Below, in pieces: positions 20,356-29,345 of a stretch of 64,000 bases of DNA (position 1 is the first letter of the stretch; the number at the start of each line of letters is the position of its first letter). Source of the stretch: Ruminiclostridium cellobioparum subsp. termitidis CT1112 (GTDB lineage Bacteria > Bacillota > Clostridia > Acetivibrionales > DSM-1351); the NCBI RefSeq assembly GCF_000350485.1, contig NZ_AORV01000065.1, positions 1 to 64,000 of the forward strand, in the 5' to 3' direction. A program made the translations under genes and the position numbers. The notes beneath the pieces are model-generated. The model saw only the letters and a program-made list of their open reading frames with translations. It was not told where the DNA came from and searched no databases.

Positions 20356-22131
20356 TTGAAGATAAAATTTTTTAAGCAAAATGATTTACATTTAATAAAG
20401 AGAACTATTAAATATGTATTTCCCTATAAAACCAAATTCATACTTGCATTCCTGTGTATACTAAGCGGCATAGGAACAGGGTTGGCCGGACCTCTGTTTT
20501 GGGGCAGAATACTTAACAGTCTGTTTCAAAAAAATATGGATGGTGCCGTACATAATATAGTATACAGCCTGATATTAGCTATACTAACCTGTGTTATATC
20601 ATATTTCCAGTCATATATCTTTGCATCTTTAAATCAAAATATAATTTTCGATCTAAAACAGGATATGTACAAAGCGCTGCTGGATCTTCCGGTAAAAGCA
20701 TATGACGACATAGATAATGGAGAATTAATGTCCAGACTGCATGGTGATGCCGCTGAGGTTGCAAATGCCATTACAGGAACATTATTAAATACCCTTGTGG
20801 ACATAATACGTCTTTTTGCCATAGGCATAACCATATTCGCAATAAGTGCCAGCTTGGCATTAATCGTAATAATATCCTTTCCCCTTTCCTTTTTTATATC
20901 AAGTAAATATGGTAAAAAAATCAGGGCCAGCAACAAGCAGTTATCTATAATAAATGATTGTTATTTTAGCAATACCGGCGGAGCCATCTGGGGCATCAGA
21001 GAGGTAAAAAGCCTGGGGATTAAGAACAACCGTATCAATTCCTTCACAACACTGGCAAACAAATTAAAAGAACAGAAAATCTTTATAACCGTACTTGGTT
21101 CTTTGGCTCAATTGCTTTCAAATACGGTAAATATTGCCGCACAGATGGCTGTTGCTTTTGTTGGAGGAATTTTTGTTATTACCGGCTCATTGGACATTCA
21201 GTTTTTTATAGCCTTTTATTCCTACTCAGGCCAGTTTTCGGGCTCATTGCAAAATATAAGCCGTACAAGTCTGAACCTGCAGCAGGTTATGAATTCTCTT
21301 GAAAGAATATTTCATTTAATAGACGGAATGTCTTATCCATCTGAAAAATTCGGATCAAAGAGTATCAATAATATAAGTGGACATATAAATTTTGAGGATG
21401 TCACTTTTCAATATAATAAAGAACAAAATGTTCTTAAAGGCTTAACCATGGATATTCCCGCCAGGGGCCGGACCGCAATAGTAGGCAGCAGCGGCAGCGG
21501 TAAAACAACTATTTTCAACCTGCTGCTAAAACTTTATGAACCCTGCAAAGGACGAATACTCATTGATGGTATAGATTTAAAGGAGATCAAGGAAGAAGAA
21601 TTGCGAAGGCACATTTCAGTTGTTCGGCAAGATCCGTTTCTTTTTCCAATGTCCATAAGAGATAATCTATTGCTTGCAAATCCGGATGTATCACAAACAG
21701 AGCTGGAAAATGCATGCAAGAGGGCTTTTATACATGATTTTATAGAAACACTGCCGGATAGGTATGATTCAATGTTAGGTGAAAACGGGGTCAATCTTTC
21801 AGGCGGCCAAAGACAGAGAATTGCCATAGCCAGGGCTTTCTTGAAAAAATCCAAAATAATACTTTTTGATGAGGCAACCTCATCTCTGGACAACGAATCT
21901 CAATTTTATATTAAGAAGGCCATAGATAATATATCCAGAGACTGTACCGTTGTGATAATAGCCCACAGACTTTCTACAATAATTGAATCCGATGTTATAT
22001 ATGTAATGGATAAAGGTGAAATAGCCGGGCAGGGTACTCATCAATCCTTAATCCGGATAAATAGCATATATAAAAATTTATACAAAGCAGAAGTGGATCT
22101 TATAAATGAGAATTGCAAGGAGGTGATTTGA
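20356..22131 (+). CDS. ABC exporter (TMD-NBD half-transporter) of RiPP operon
   Basis: A 591-residue type-1 exporter expected to dimerise and export the modified Cys-rich peptide. Residues about 25-320 hold six membrane spans. The C-terminal ATPase has Walker A GSSGSGKTT, Q-loop VRQDPFLF, signature NLSGGQRQRIAIARAF, Walker B IILFDEATSSLD and switch His in IIAHRLST. There is no N-terminal C39 peptidase, so leader removal must come from another enzyme, plausibly the adjacent subtilase. The start codon is TTG (20356), preceded by GTGAGGT. The stop lies two bases before the apparent start of the protease. A generic drug or lipid exporter is the alternative, but the operon setting argues for peptide export. 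Confidence 0.92.
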   Translation: MKIKFFKQNDLHLIKRTIKYVFPYKTKFILAFLCILSGIGTGLAGPLFWGRILNSLFQKNMDGAVHNIVYSLILAILTCVISYFQSYIFASLNQNIIFDLKQDMYKALLDLPVKAYDDIDNGELMSRLHGDAAEVANAITGTLLNTLVDIIRLFAIGITIFAISASLALIVIISFPLSFFISSKYGKKIRASNKQLSIINDCYFSNTGGAIWGIREVKSLGIKNNRINSFTTLANKLKEQKIFITVLGSLAQLLSNTVNIAAQMAVAFVGGIFVITGSLDIQFFIAFYSYSGQFSGSLQNISRTSLNLQQVMNSLERIFHLIDGMSYPSEKFGSKSINNISGHINFEDVTFQYNKEQNVLKGLTMDIPARGRTAIVGSSGSGKTTIFNLLLKLYEPCKGRILIDGIDLKEIKEEELRRHISVVRQDPFLFPMSIRDNLLLANPDVSQTELENACKRAFIHDFIETLPDRYDSMLGENGVNLSGGQRQRIAIARAFLKKSKIILFDEATSSLDNESQFYIKKAIDNISRDCTVVIIAHRLSTIIESDVIYVMDKGEIAGQGTHQSLIRINSIYKNLYKAEVDLINENCKEVI

Positions 22132-22132
22132 T

Positions 22133-22837
22133 ATAAATGAAATAGGCAGAAAGATTCGGATAGCTGTTATTGACAGCGGTATAAACGCGGGATTATTCGA
22201 TTTAAATGAGTATGTCATTCATTCAACAGGCTTTTATATAAACAGCCAAGGTTATATTGCCGAGAGTAATATGCTGCCTGTAAGGAACCTTCACGGTACA
22301 GCAGTAGCCATGATAATACGCCATATATGCAGTGATGTGGAGTTTATAAGCGTAAATGTCCTTGATGAAAATCTGTCAACAGATGGAAGGGTGCTGGCAT
22401 ATGCGCTTTCACAGGTATTTGACTACAGGCCTGATATTATCCATATGAGTCTCGGCACCTTGAAAAGGAGATATATATTTCCTCTGAAAAAAATAATAAA
22501 GGAGGCGAAAAAGCTTAATGTTTTATTGGTGGCTGCTGCTGAAAATAGCGGAAAAACCTCATACCCTGCCTATCTTAATGGTGTAATCGGTGTAAAATCC
22601 GGTTTTTTTGAGAATTACAAGCAATACTCATATAAAAAAGGGTTCTTCCTTGCCCCTGACGGAACCAAGGGCATTGCACACATTCAGGAAGTACCTGTAA
22701 TGAAGAATTCCAGGGGAACCAGCATGTCGGCGGCATATATTTCAGGACATCTGGCAGAAATATTAAAAAAATATAAAAATTTTTCGGCAAACGACGCCAC
22801 AAGAATTTTAATAAATACTTTGAAACAAAAGGAGTGA
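22133..22837 (+). CDS. Small subtilisin-like (S8) serine protease without canonical start codon
   Basis: About 234 residues if translation starts at ATA 22133, the best-placed codon after a perfect AAGGAGGTGAT ribosome site. All three subtilase triad motifs are in frame: Asp14 in IAVIDSGI, His54 in LHGTAVA and Ser199 in RGTSMSAA. The oxyanion-type NSGKTSYPA also occurs. There is no ATG, GTG or TTG in frame between the stop at 22124 and the ATG at 22271. Starting at 22271 would delete the catalytic Asp, so that start cannot give a working enzyme. Either ATA is used or the start codon has mutated. It has no signal peptide and is likely cytoplasmic, where it could remove the leader of the Cys-rich peptide. 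It lies between exporter and maturase genes, four bases before the latter. Confidence 0.8.
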   Translation: MNEIGRKIRIAVIDSGINAGLFDLNEYVIHSTGFYINSQGYIAESNMLPVRNLHGTAVAMIIRHICSDVEFISVNVLDENLSTDGRVLAYALSQVFDYRPDIIHMSLGTLKRRYIFPLKKIIKEAKKLNVLLVAAAENSGKTSYPAYLNGVIGVKSGFFENYKQYSYKKGFFLAPDGTKGIAHIQEVPVMKNSRGTSMSAAYISGHLAEILKKYKNFSANDATRILINTLKQKE

Positions 22838-22841
22838 TGGA

Positions 22842-24968
22842 GTGAATAATAATTTAAAAATTAAGATGGGAAGTTTACCGCCTTCCTGGAGGGGATTGGA
22901 TGGCTTACCAAAGACAATAACTTTCTGTGTTACGGAAAATTGCAATCTTGCCTGTAAATATTGTTATATGACAGGAAAAAACCACTTTAAAAAAATGACA
23001 TTTGAAACTGCAAAAAGGGCAATTGATTTTATACTCTCAGACACAGACAATTTTAAAGAGGCATCTGTGGTTTGGGACTTTATAGGGGGAGAAGCCTTTC
23101 TGGAAATAGAGCTGGTGGACAGAATAACAGACTATATCAAACAACAAATGTTCCTGCTTGACCATCGCTGGTTCAACAGCTACCGCTTGTCTTTCTCAAG
23201 CAACGGTCTTCTCTATGGTACACCGGCCGTACAAAAATATATAAAAAAGAATAAATCTCACCTTTCTGTTGGGTTGAGCGTGGACGGAAATAAAATAAAA
23301 CATGACTTACAGAGAATACGGCCGGATGGCAGCGGCTCCTATGATGATGTGGTTAAAAACGTCCCTCTCTGGCTCAGTCAATTTCCAAATGCCTCAACCA
23401 AGGCTACCTTTTCTCATGACGACCTCCCTTATCTTAAGGACAGTATCATAAATCTCTGGAAACTGGGCATTAAAAATGTTGCTGCCAATGTAGTTTTTGA
23501 AGATGTGTGGCAGGACGGTGACGGCATAATAATTGAACAACAGCTCAAGGGGCTGTCAGACTATGTTCTTGAGAATAAACTATGGTCTGAATACTCGGTG
23601 AGATTCTTTGATCCCAATATAGGCAAGCCGCTCAAGGAAGAGGATGCAGGCCGTAATTTTTGCGGTGCGGGAAGTATGCTGGCAATAGACTGCGACGGTA
23701 ACTTCGTTCCATGTGTAAGATTTTTTAATATCAGTCTTAATAACAGAGAGCCAATATATATAGGAAATGCGGATACAGGGATTAATCAGGATAAGGTCAG
23801 ACCTTTTCTGGCATTAAATGTAAAAAGCCAGAGTCTTCCCGAATGTATGACCTGTGATGTGGCTACCGGCTGTGCATGGTGCCAGGGTTGTAATTATGAT
23901 ATGGCAGACACGGATACTATTTACCAGAGGGCTATATATTTATGCAATATTCACAAAGCAACTGTACGGGCAAACAAATACTTCTGGAATCAATTTGAAT
24001 GTGTAACCGGCTTGCCTTCCGAGAGAATAGACCAGGAAGGAGAAAATCGGCAAGGTATAAAGAAATACCTGCAATTCATTACTTCGGATGATATAACCCC
24101 TCACTGTGCCTATAGAAATACGAAAGGCACAAACAATATCATGGCTGCTGAAGTCTTGGAAAAAGGTCTGGCCTACTGCAGTAAAAATGGTTACACTCCG
24201 GCTTTTCTTGGAATACCTGGGGAAACGGACAGTGAGAAATATCAGGAATATATTGTTATTGATAAAGCAGGACAAGCCGGCAATACGGTATCAGTATTTG
24301 ACAATACCGCAGAAAACCAGGATGAATCAGGTGTCGGCATACTGCTCCTTAACAGGAACAATATTCAAAACCTATATGAAATAATTGAGAAGCTTTTTAC
24401 CCAATTGTACAGAGTCAACCTGGTTATTGAAGACCTGTTTGGTTGGGATAATGAGGACACCGAGCTGTACAGGACGGAACTGGATAAATTAGTCGTTCTG
24501 ATGGCCGATAAATACATGCAGGGGGAAGAACTTGAACTCAATGTATTGACCGATATATGGAATTTGAAAGCCATGAAGAATTGTGATGCAGGTATAAATT
24601 CCTTTTCACTTGCCCCTAACGGCCGGATCTACATGTGCCCTGCATTTTACTTTAATGACCCTGACAGCCATGTAGGTACCCTTGAAGATAATGTAACAAT
24701 AAAAAACCCCCAGCTGCTTCTGCTTGAGAACGCACCTATATGTTCGGCCTGTGATGTCTTTAACTGTGATCGGTGCAAATATTTAAACAAAAAAATGACG
24801 AATGAATTAAATATACCATCTAAAATCCAATGCGTAGTCAGCCATATAGAAAGAAATCAGTCCATGAAGCTGCAAAAACTAATTAAAGAAAACAGCTCCT
24901 GTCAGTATGAAAATATATTGGGGGAAATTTACTACCTCGACCCGTTAGAAAAGTTATTAAAAATCTGA
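22842..24968 (+). CDS. Radical SAM/SPASM peptide maturase fused to CXXX-maturase-like domain
   Basis: A 708-residue protein. The N-terminal half is a radical SAM enzyme with the [4Fe-4S] motif Cys34-x3-Cys38-x2-Cys41 (CNLACKYC), then a SPASM auxiliary-cluster domain (CGAGSMLAIDCDGNFVPC and CMTCDVATGCAWCQGC, about residues 267-345). The C-terminal half (about 400-708) repeats a SPASM-like cysteine arrangement without a CX3CX2C motif: Cys581, then RIYMCPAFYF and ICSACDVFNCDRC. From memory, the halves correspond to two NCBI families, the CXXX-repeat-target radical SAM maturase and the CXXX repeat peptide maturase, usually separate genes. It should install carbon-linked bonds on Cys or neighbouring residues of the downstream precursor. 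The start is GTG (22842) after AAAGGAG. Confidence 0.88.
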   Translation: MNNNLKIKMGSLPPSWRGLDGLPKTITFCVTENCNLACKYCYMTGKNHFKKMTFETAKRAIDFILSDTDNFKEASVVWDFIGGEAFLEIELVDRITDYIKQQMFLLDHRWFNSYRLSFSSNGLLYGTPAVQKYIKKNKSHLSVGLSVDGNKIKHDLQRIRPDGSGSYDDVVKNVPLWLSQFPNASTKATFSHDDLPYLKDSIINLWKLGIKNVAANVVFEDVWQDGDGIIIEQQLKGLSDYVLENKLWSEYSVRFFDPNIGKPLKEEDAGRNFCGAGSMLAIDCDGNFVPCVRFFNISLNNREPIYIGNADTGINQDKVRPFLALNVKSQSLPECMTCDVATGCAWCQGCNYDMADTDTIYQRAIYLCNIHKATVRANKYFWNQFECVTGLPSERIDQEGENRQGIKKYLQFITSDDITPHCAYRNTKGTNNIMAAEVLEKGLAYCSKNGYTPAFLGIPGETDSEKYQEYIVIDKAGQAGNTVSVFDNTAENQDESGVGILLLNRNNIQNLYEIIEKLFTQLYRVNLVIEDLFGWDNEDTELYRTELDKLVVLMADKYMQGEELELNVLTDIWNLKAMKNCDAGINSFSLAPNGRIYMCPAFYFNDPDSHVGTLEDNVTIKNPQLLLLENAPICSACDVFNCDRCKYLNKKMTNELNIPSKIQCVVSHIERNQSMKLQKLIKENSSCQYENILGEIYYLDPLEKLLKI

Positions 24969-24985
24969 TGAAAGGAAGTGTAAAT

Positions 24986-25276
24986 ATGACAGGTGAATTA
25001 GTTGGAACAGTAACCGAAGAAGAAAAAAATGAAATATTGGTGCTTTATGAAAGAAAAATGGGAATTGAAGAGCTTGCTGCCACTCTGGACAGTGATTTAC
25101 TTTCCGATGATAAAAAGGAAAGCCTGCAGGATAAAATGATAGCAGAGCTGGGCAAAGTCACGGTCAACATGCAGTTATGGTGGGACAGAATGTATGAAAA
25201 ATACAGGTGGAAAAGCATTCATGGCCATAAATGGAATATAGACTTTCAAACCTGTGAAATATTTTTAATTGAATAA
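24986..25276 (+). CDS. CXXX repeat peptide modification system protein
   Basis: A 96-residue acidic cytoplasmic protein. It opens with TEEEKNEILVLYERKMGIEE, and the C-terminal half has LWWDRMYEKYRW, then HKWNIDFQTCEIFLIE. I recognise this pattern as the small accessory protein that accompanies CXXX-repeat peptide maturases; its biochemical role is unknown and it may hold the precursor for the maturase. The ATG at 24986 follows AAAGGAAGTG. A second in-frame ATG at 24968 overlaps the maturase stop and has no site of its own. It lies between the maturase and precursor genes. Confidence 0.7.
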   Translation: MTGELVGTVTEEEKNEILVLYERKMGIEELAATLDSDLLSDDKKESLQDKMIAELGKVTVNMQLWWDRMYEKYRWKSIHGHKWNIDFQTCEIFLIE

Positions 25277-25329
25277 TAATATCTGCAGATAGAAGTGAGA
25301 TCAATAAAATTAATTAAGGAGGCTATATT

Positions 25330-25551
25330 ATGGATCGTTTATTTTCAAATAAAAAAATCAATAAGTCAAGGCAGGATATAAAAGGTTATAACGGACCAGG
25401 CTGCATGACATGTCAGCATGAATGCGGTAATAATTGTGTCGGCGGATGCACAGGGACCTGTGAGGGTAATTGTAACGGCTGTGCCGGTTCCTGTTCCGGT
25501 ATGTGCAATTCGGCTACGGCGCAATATTGTGGTAGTGCCAATGCTTGGTAA
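25330..25551 (+). CDS. Cys-rich CXXX-repeat RiPP precursor peptide
   Basis: A 73-residue precursor. Residues 1-24 are basic and polar (MDRLFSNKKINKSRQDIKGY) and probably serve as leader. Residues 25-67 hold 11 cysteines, nine of them in a CXXX register: C-QHE-C-GNN-C-VGG-C-TGT-C-EGN-C, then C-NG-C, C-AGS-C-SGM-C, and an isolated Cys before GSANAW. Gly and Asn fill most other positions. The register breaks twice, at CMTC and CNGC. The ATG follows AAGGAGGCTATATT. It is the last gene of the operon, directly before a terminator. It has no GG leader cleavage motif, so the operon's subtilase is the candidate leader protease. Confidence 0.82.
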   Translation: MDRLFSNKKINKSRQDIKGYNGPGCMTCQHECGNNCVGGCTGTCEGNCNGCAGSCSGMCNSATAQYCGSANAW

Positions 25552-25706
25552 TTAAATTAAGCAGCAAACTATCCTGGGTTTTTAAATACATACTAATTAT
25601 GAAATGTTAGGTATGGCTTTAAGCAAGGCTATCTGCAGATTTTATTATATATGATATCAATTTTCAAAGTTGACAATTGCGTTCCGGAGTTAGGTTCTAA
25701 AGGTGG

Positions 25707-25749
25707 AATACTCCTCCCCGGCTGTTTTTTGCCAGGAAGGAGTATTTTC
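25707..25749 (+). terminator. Terminator of RiPP operon
   Basis: AATACTCC with CCCCGGC pairs with GCC, AGG and GGAGTATT, ending in TTTTCTTT. The stem also works on the minus strand for the convergent regulator gene. Confidence 0.75.
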
Positions 25750-25788
25750 TTTCAGGCAGCAATAAATTATTAAAACTCAATATAATTT

Positions 25789-27411
25789 CTATTGTATAAC
25801 CTGGGTTTCCCGGTATTCAGAAGGCGTCATACCCGAATACTTTTTAAAAAGCTTGGAAAAATAATGCGGATCTGAAATTCCTACTATCTCTGCAACTTCA
25901 TAAGTCTTGTACTTAATATCCTTGAGCAATTCTTTGGACTTTTCTATCCTTACATCATTGAGATAGTCAACAAAGCTTTTGCCAAGTTCCTTCTTGAACA
26001 TTCTGCTTATATAAAACGTGCTGACATAGATATTCTCGGCTACTTCATTAAGGGTAACCTGCTCACTGTAATGCTCCTGGATATAATCTATGGCTTTTCT
26101 GAGAATAAGTTTTATGCTCTTGTTGTTGAAGTTGTTAACCTTCTCGGCAATTCTTACCGCCACATCCTCCAATAATGAATTCAATTCTTCGGCGCTTTCA
26201 CTCTTTTCTATGAGTTTAAGCAGGCTGGCAATATCCCTGCCCTCTTCATGCCTCTTATCCACCTCAATAGCCGAGACCGAAATTCTGATGTTATTGATTG
26301 AGGATAAGGTGGTATAGTAAAAATTCTTCATATAATTGATGTTGATTTTGTTGGTAGTAACATATCTGGCTATATTTTGGGTAGTAACCTTTACAAGTCC
26401 CTCGTTGCCGGCTTTTATACTTTCCAGCAGCTGTTTCTGGTACTTGTCAAGTGTTGAATAATCCTCGTATCTGAAAAAGGAATTCAAATCACTGTATTGT
26501 ATGATTGAATTGGTGCCCATATAGCTTTTATACTCCAGGGAACCCAAACATTCCTTTAATTTTTCCGGCAATTCCATGGCGGAAATTCCGCCCGAGCTGA
26601 CAGCTATTGTGACGGTAAAACCAAACCCGTTATTTATCACTTCCTGAAGATAACTGCATTTTTCGCTTACTTCCTCTATATCCAATGGTATCCTGTCAGG
26701 CTTCTGTATAATGAAACCCACCCTGCTGCTGTTGAGCATTATGGACAGGACCTCGTACTTTTCGGCAAATATCTCCTCAAAGGAGTTAACAATGCCGAAC
26801 TGGTAAAGATGTTTGTCATACTGGGAGCTGTTGGATTTTTCATCATAGTCGTTTTCCATGACAACCAGTACAAAGTTCTTTATGCTTATGTTAAAAAGCT
26901 TCATTTTCTCGGTTATTTCATATTCATTGGTATTCAGTCCGTAGATAATATCATATAGGAGCTTCTCTCTGAGAACCGGTATACTTTGTTCAAAGAGGAC
27001 TTTAAACCTGTCTATTTCCATATGCCTTACTTTTTGATCATTGATTTCATTTACCGCCCTGGTTAGCACTGCAGTGAGCTCCTCAATCTTTGACGGCTTC
27101 AGCAAAAAATCAAAGGCGCCGAATTTGATGGCCTCCTGCACATAGTCAAAGTCCCTGTATCCGGTAAGGATTATTATCTTTGAATAGGGCACAATCCCTT
27201 TTACCTGTTTTATCATGCTCAAGCCATCCATGCCGGGCATCCTGATATCGGTAATAATTATCTCGGGCAGATATTTTTTTATCAGTTCAATCCCTTCAAT
27301 GCCGTCACTTGCATCTGCACATACTTCACAGTCAAGCTGCTTCCAATTGACGATGTTTTTTATTCCTTTTCTAATGATGGATTCATCATCAATTATTAGT
27401 ACTTTGTACAT
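25789..27411 (-). CDS. YesN-type response regulator of three-component sugar sensor
   Basis: A 540-residue regulator. The receiver (1-120) has Asp8/Asp9, phospho-acceptor Asp55 in IIITDIRMPGMDG and Lys in DFLLKPSK. A long middle region (about 130-430) resembles the YesN linker. The C-terminal AraC-type HTH (about 440-540) ends with PHYFSKLFKKYSGMTPSEYR. Its start overlaps the kinase 3' end by 23 bases. It belongs to an SBP-kinase-regulator unit. As I recall, R. cellulolyticum has such a unit (CuaDSR) that switches on cellodextrin uptake and cellobiose phosphorylase, which matches the neighbours here. Confidence 0.93.
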   Translation of the reverse strand: MYKVLIIDDESIIRKGIKNIVNWKQLDCEVCADASDGIEGIELIKKYLPEIIITDIRMPGMDGLSMIKQVKGIVPYSKIIILTGYRDFDYVQEAIKFGAFDFLLKPSKIEELTAVLTRAVNEINDQKVRHMEIDRFKVLFEQSIPVLREKLLYDIIYGLNTNEYEITEKMKLFNISIKNFVLVVMENDYDEKSNSSQYDKHLYQFGIVNSFEEIFAEKYEVLSIMLNSSRVGFIIQKPDRIPLDIEEVSEKCSYLQEVINNGFGFTVTIAVSSGGISAMELPEKLKECLGSLEYKSYMGTNSIIQYSDLNSFFRYEDYSTLDKYQKQLLESIKAGNEGLVKVTTQNIARYVTTNKININYMKNFYYTTLSSINNIRISVSAIEVDKRHEEGRDIASLLKLIEKSESAEELNSLLEDVAVRIAEKVNNFNNKSIKLILRKAIDYIQEHYSEQVTLNEVAENIYVSTFYISRMFKKELGKSFVDYLNDVRIEKSKELLKDIKYKTYEVAEIVGISDPHYFSKLFKKYSGMTPSEYRETQVIQ

Positions 27412-29260
27412 AAAAACCCTCCTTTTTATAACTCTGTGCAGGTAAAGTAACAGATACTTTTGTGTAGATATTTAATTTGCTTTCAAGGTTTATACCATAT
27501 TTTTCACCGTAAAAGAGCTTGATTCTTCTGTTAACATTATCAATACCTATACTTTTGTTCTTTTTATTGCTTAAAGATTTAAAATATGTGTCGTTGTCCA
27601 TCTCCAGGCCTTTATTTAATTTTACGAGTTCATCTGTTGATATTCCGTTGCCATTGTCAATTACTTCAATTATCAGCAAATCCTCTCGTATACTTGCTGT
27701 GAGCGTTATGATCCCTTTTCCCCTGCTGTTTTCCACTCCATGGTACACCGCATTTTCTATAAGCGGCTGTATCAGGAGCCTTGGAATCTTTATGTAGAGC
27801 ACCTTGGGGTCGACTTCCTTGTTGAGGGTAATCCTGTCTTCAAATCTTCTCTTAAGCAGAGCTATATATTTATCTATATACATGAACTCCTCTTCAATTG
27901 TTATGAGCCTGTCATCCCTCCCGATACTTGCCTCCAGCAATGTGGAGAGGTCCGATACGGTACTGCTTATCTCAGGGACATTGTTCAGCTGGGCCATCCA
28001 GTTGATGGATTCCAGAGTGTTGAAAAGGAAGTGGGGATTTATCTGTGACTGTAACGCTTTTAGCTCTGCCTCCTTGCGGGTAATCTGCTCTCTGTATATC
28101 CAGGTAACCAGATGATCTATTTCTTTTGCCATGTTGTTGAAGGTTTTATGTAAAAAACCCAGCTCATCTCTTCTTTCTATCTCTATATAACTGTCGGATA
28201 TATTGTCAATATTCATTCCTTTCATGGCCTTAACCAGCTGGTTTATGGGCTTGATCATATCAAAGGACATAAAGACACTCACAACAGACAATATCAAAAT
28301 TGAACCCATGCATAACAATATGATTCTGTCTCTGAGAGTTTCCACATCCGAATAAAGCTGATTCAATGGAATGTAGGTAACTATTCTCCACCTTGGTTCC
28401 GATAGGTAGGTATGTGCAACAAAGATATTGTTCTTCTTATCTACAAAAGAATTTTTTTCATTGGGAATATCCTGTATGACCTTTTTAAATTTGTCCAGGG
28501 CTGCTTTGTTTTTATATATGATGATTTCATTATCCGAGGATAGAATTGTGGTGTTCTGCATTACCTCCGATTCAAGGCCCTGAAGTACAAAATCAAAGAA
28601 CTCCATATTGATTTCCACAACAAGCAGTCCTATTTCCTTGTAATTATCCCTGTTGTAAATCATTCTGACCAAATACGAATTCTGTACAACTCCATTTTTG
28701 GTGTTAAAAAACCATACTGCCTTACCATTGGCTTGAGCGGCTGATTTTGTAATTTCAGTATATTTCTGCAAAACTATGGATTTGATATTTGATCCATCGG
28801 AGTTATTATTGTTATCATAAATAAAAAACCGTTTCTTGTTTGTTACAATGCACATGGATTGTATTTCGGTCCTGGTCATTACAGCATTAAGGAATACATT
28901 ATTGAGCTTACTTCCTACCTCATAGCTGTACAGCATGTTTATATTATTGCTGTCGTCGTTCATCAGCGCTTCATAGATACTTTCATCGCTGCTCAGGTCC
29001 TGGGATATGATGTTAAGATTTCTGACCGTATCCTGGAGTCTGAGTTCAATAAGACTCAGTATATCCTTGGAGTACGAAAGGGATTTGTTTGTAATGATTT
29101 CTTCCGAACTCTTGAAGCTGAAAAATCCAATAAAAACAAGAGGTATCAATATCTGTATATATAGTACCAGCAACAGTTTTTTCTTTATAGAAATGTTTCT
29201 GTAAAATTGTAAAGCATTCATCAGTTTCGAAAACATTTCCGAAGTAATCTTATTCCACAT
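27389..29260 (-). CDS. YesM-type sensor histidine kinase of three-component sugar sensor
   Basis: A 623-residue membrane kinase. A membrane span at about 28-48, an extracytoplasmic dCache-like region to about 300, a second span (RIILLCMGSILILSVVSVFM) and HAMP (to about 370) lead to the His_kinase domain with His410 in QSQINPHFLFNTLESI. The C-terminal HATPase has VIDNGNGI and SIGIDNVNRRI. It probably reads the state of the lipoprotein encoded 85 bases upstream. The pair with its regulator is transcribed as one unit with overlapping ends. Confidence 0.93.
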   Translation of the reverse strand: MWNKITSEMFSKLMNALQFYRNISIKKKLLLVLYIQILIPLVFIGFFSFKSSEEIITNKSLSYSKDILSLIELRLQDTVRNLNIISQDLSSDESIYEALMNDDSNNINMLYSYEVGSKLNNVFLNAVMTRTEIQSMCIVTNKKRFFIYDNNNNSDGSNIKSIVLQKYTEITKSAAQANGKAVWFFNTKNGVVQNSYLVRMIYNRDNYKEIGLLVVEINMEFFDFVLQGLESEVMQNTTILSSDNEIIIYKNKAALDKFKKVIQDIPNEKNSFVDKKNNIFVAHTYLSEPRWRIVTYIPLNQLYSDVETLRDRIILLCMGSILILSVVSVFMSFDMIKPINQLVKAMKGMNIDNISDSYIEIERRDELGFLHKTFNNMAKEIDHLVTWIYREQITRKEAELKALQSQINPHFLFNTLESINWMAQLNNVPEISSTVSDLSTLLEASIGRDDRLITIEEEFMYIDKYIALLKRRFEDRITLNKEVDPKVLYIKIPRLLIQPLIENAVYHGVENSRGKGIITLTASIREDLLIIEVIDNGNGISTDELVKLNKGLEMDNDTYFKSLSNKKNKSIGIDNVNRRIKLFYGEKYGINLESKLNIYTKVSVTLPAQSYKKEGFYVQSTNN

Positions 29261-29299
29261 TTTGACCTCATAGTTCTTTATTTTTGCTTGGCAATGATC

Positions 29300-29333
29300 A
29301 AATAATCACTTCCGATTCCTTAAACGATTATTA
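29300..29333 (-). other. Stem-loop between sensor lipoprotein and kinase genes
   Basis: AATAATC and GATTATT form a weak 7-bp stem in the short gap between the lipoprotein and kinase genes. There is no T-tract; it could lower kinase expression relative to the lipoprotein or stabilise the upstream mRNA end. Confidence 0.3.
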
Positions 29334-29345
29334 TATGGTCATCCC

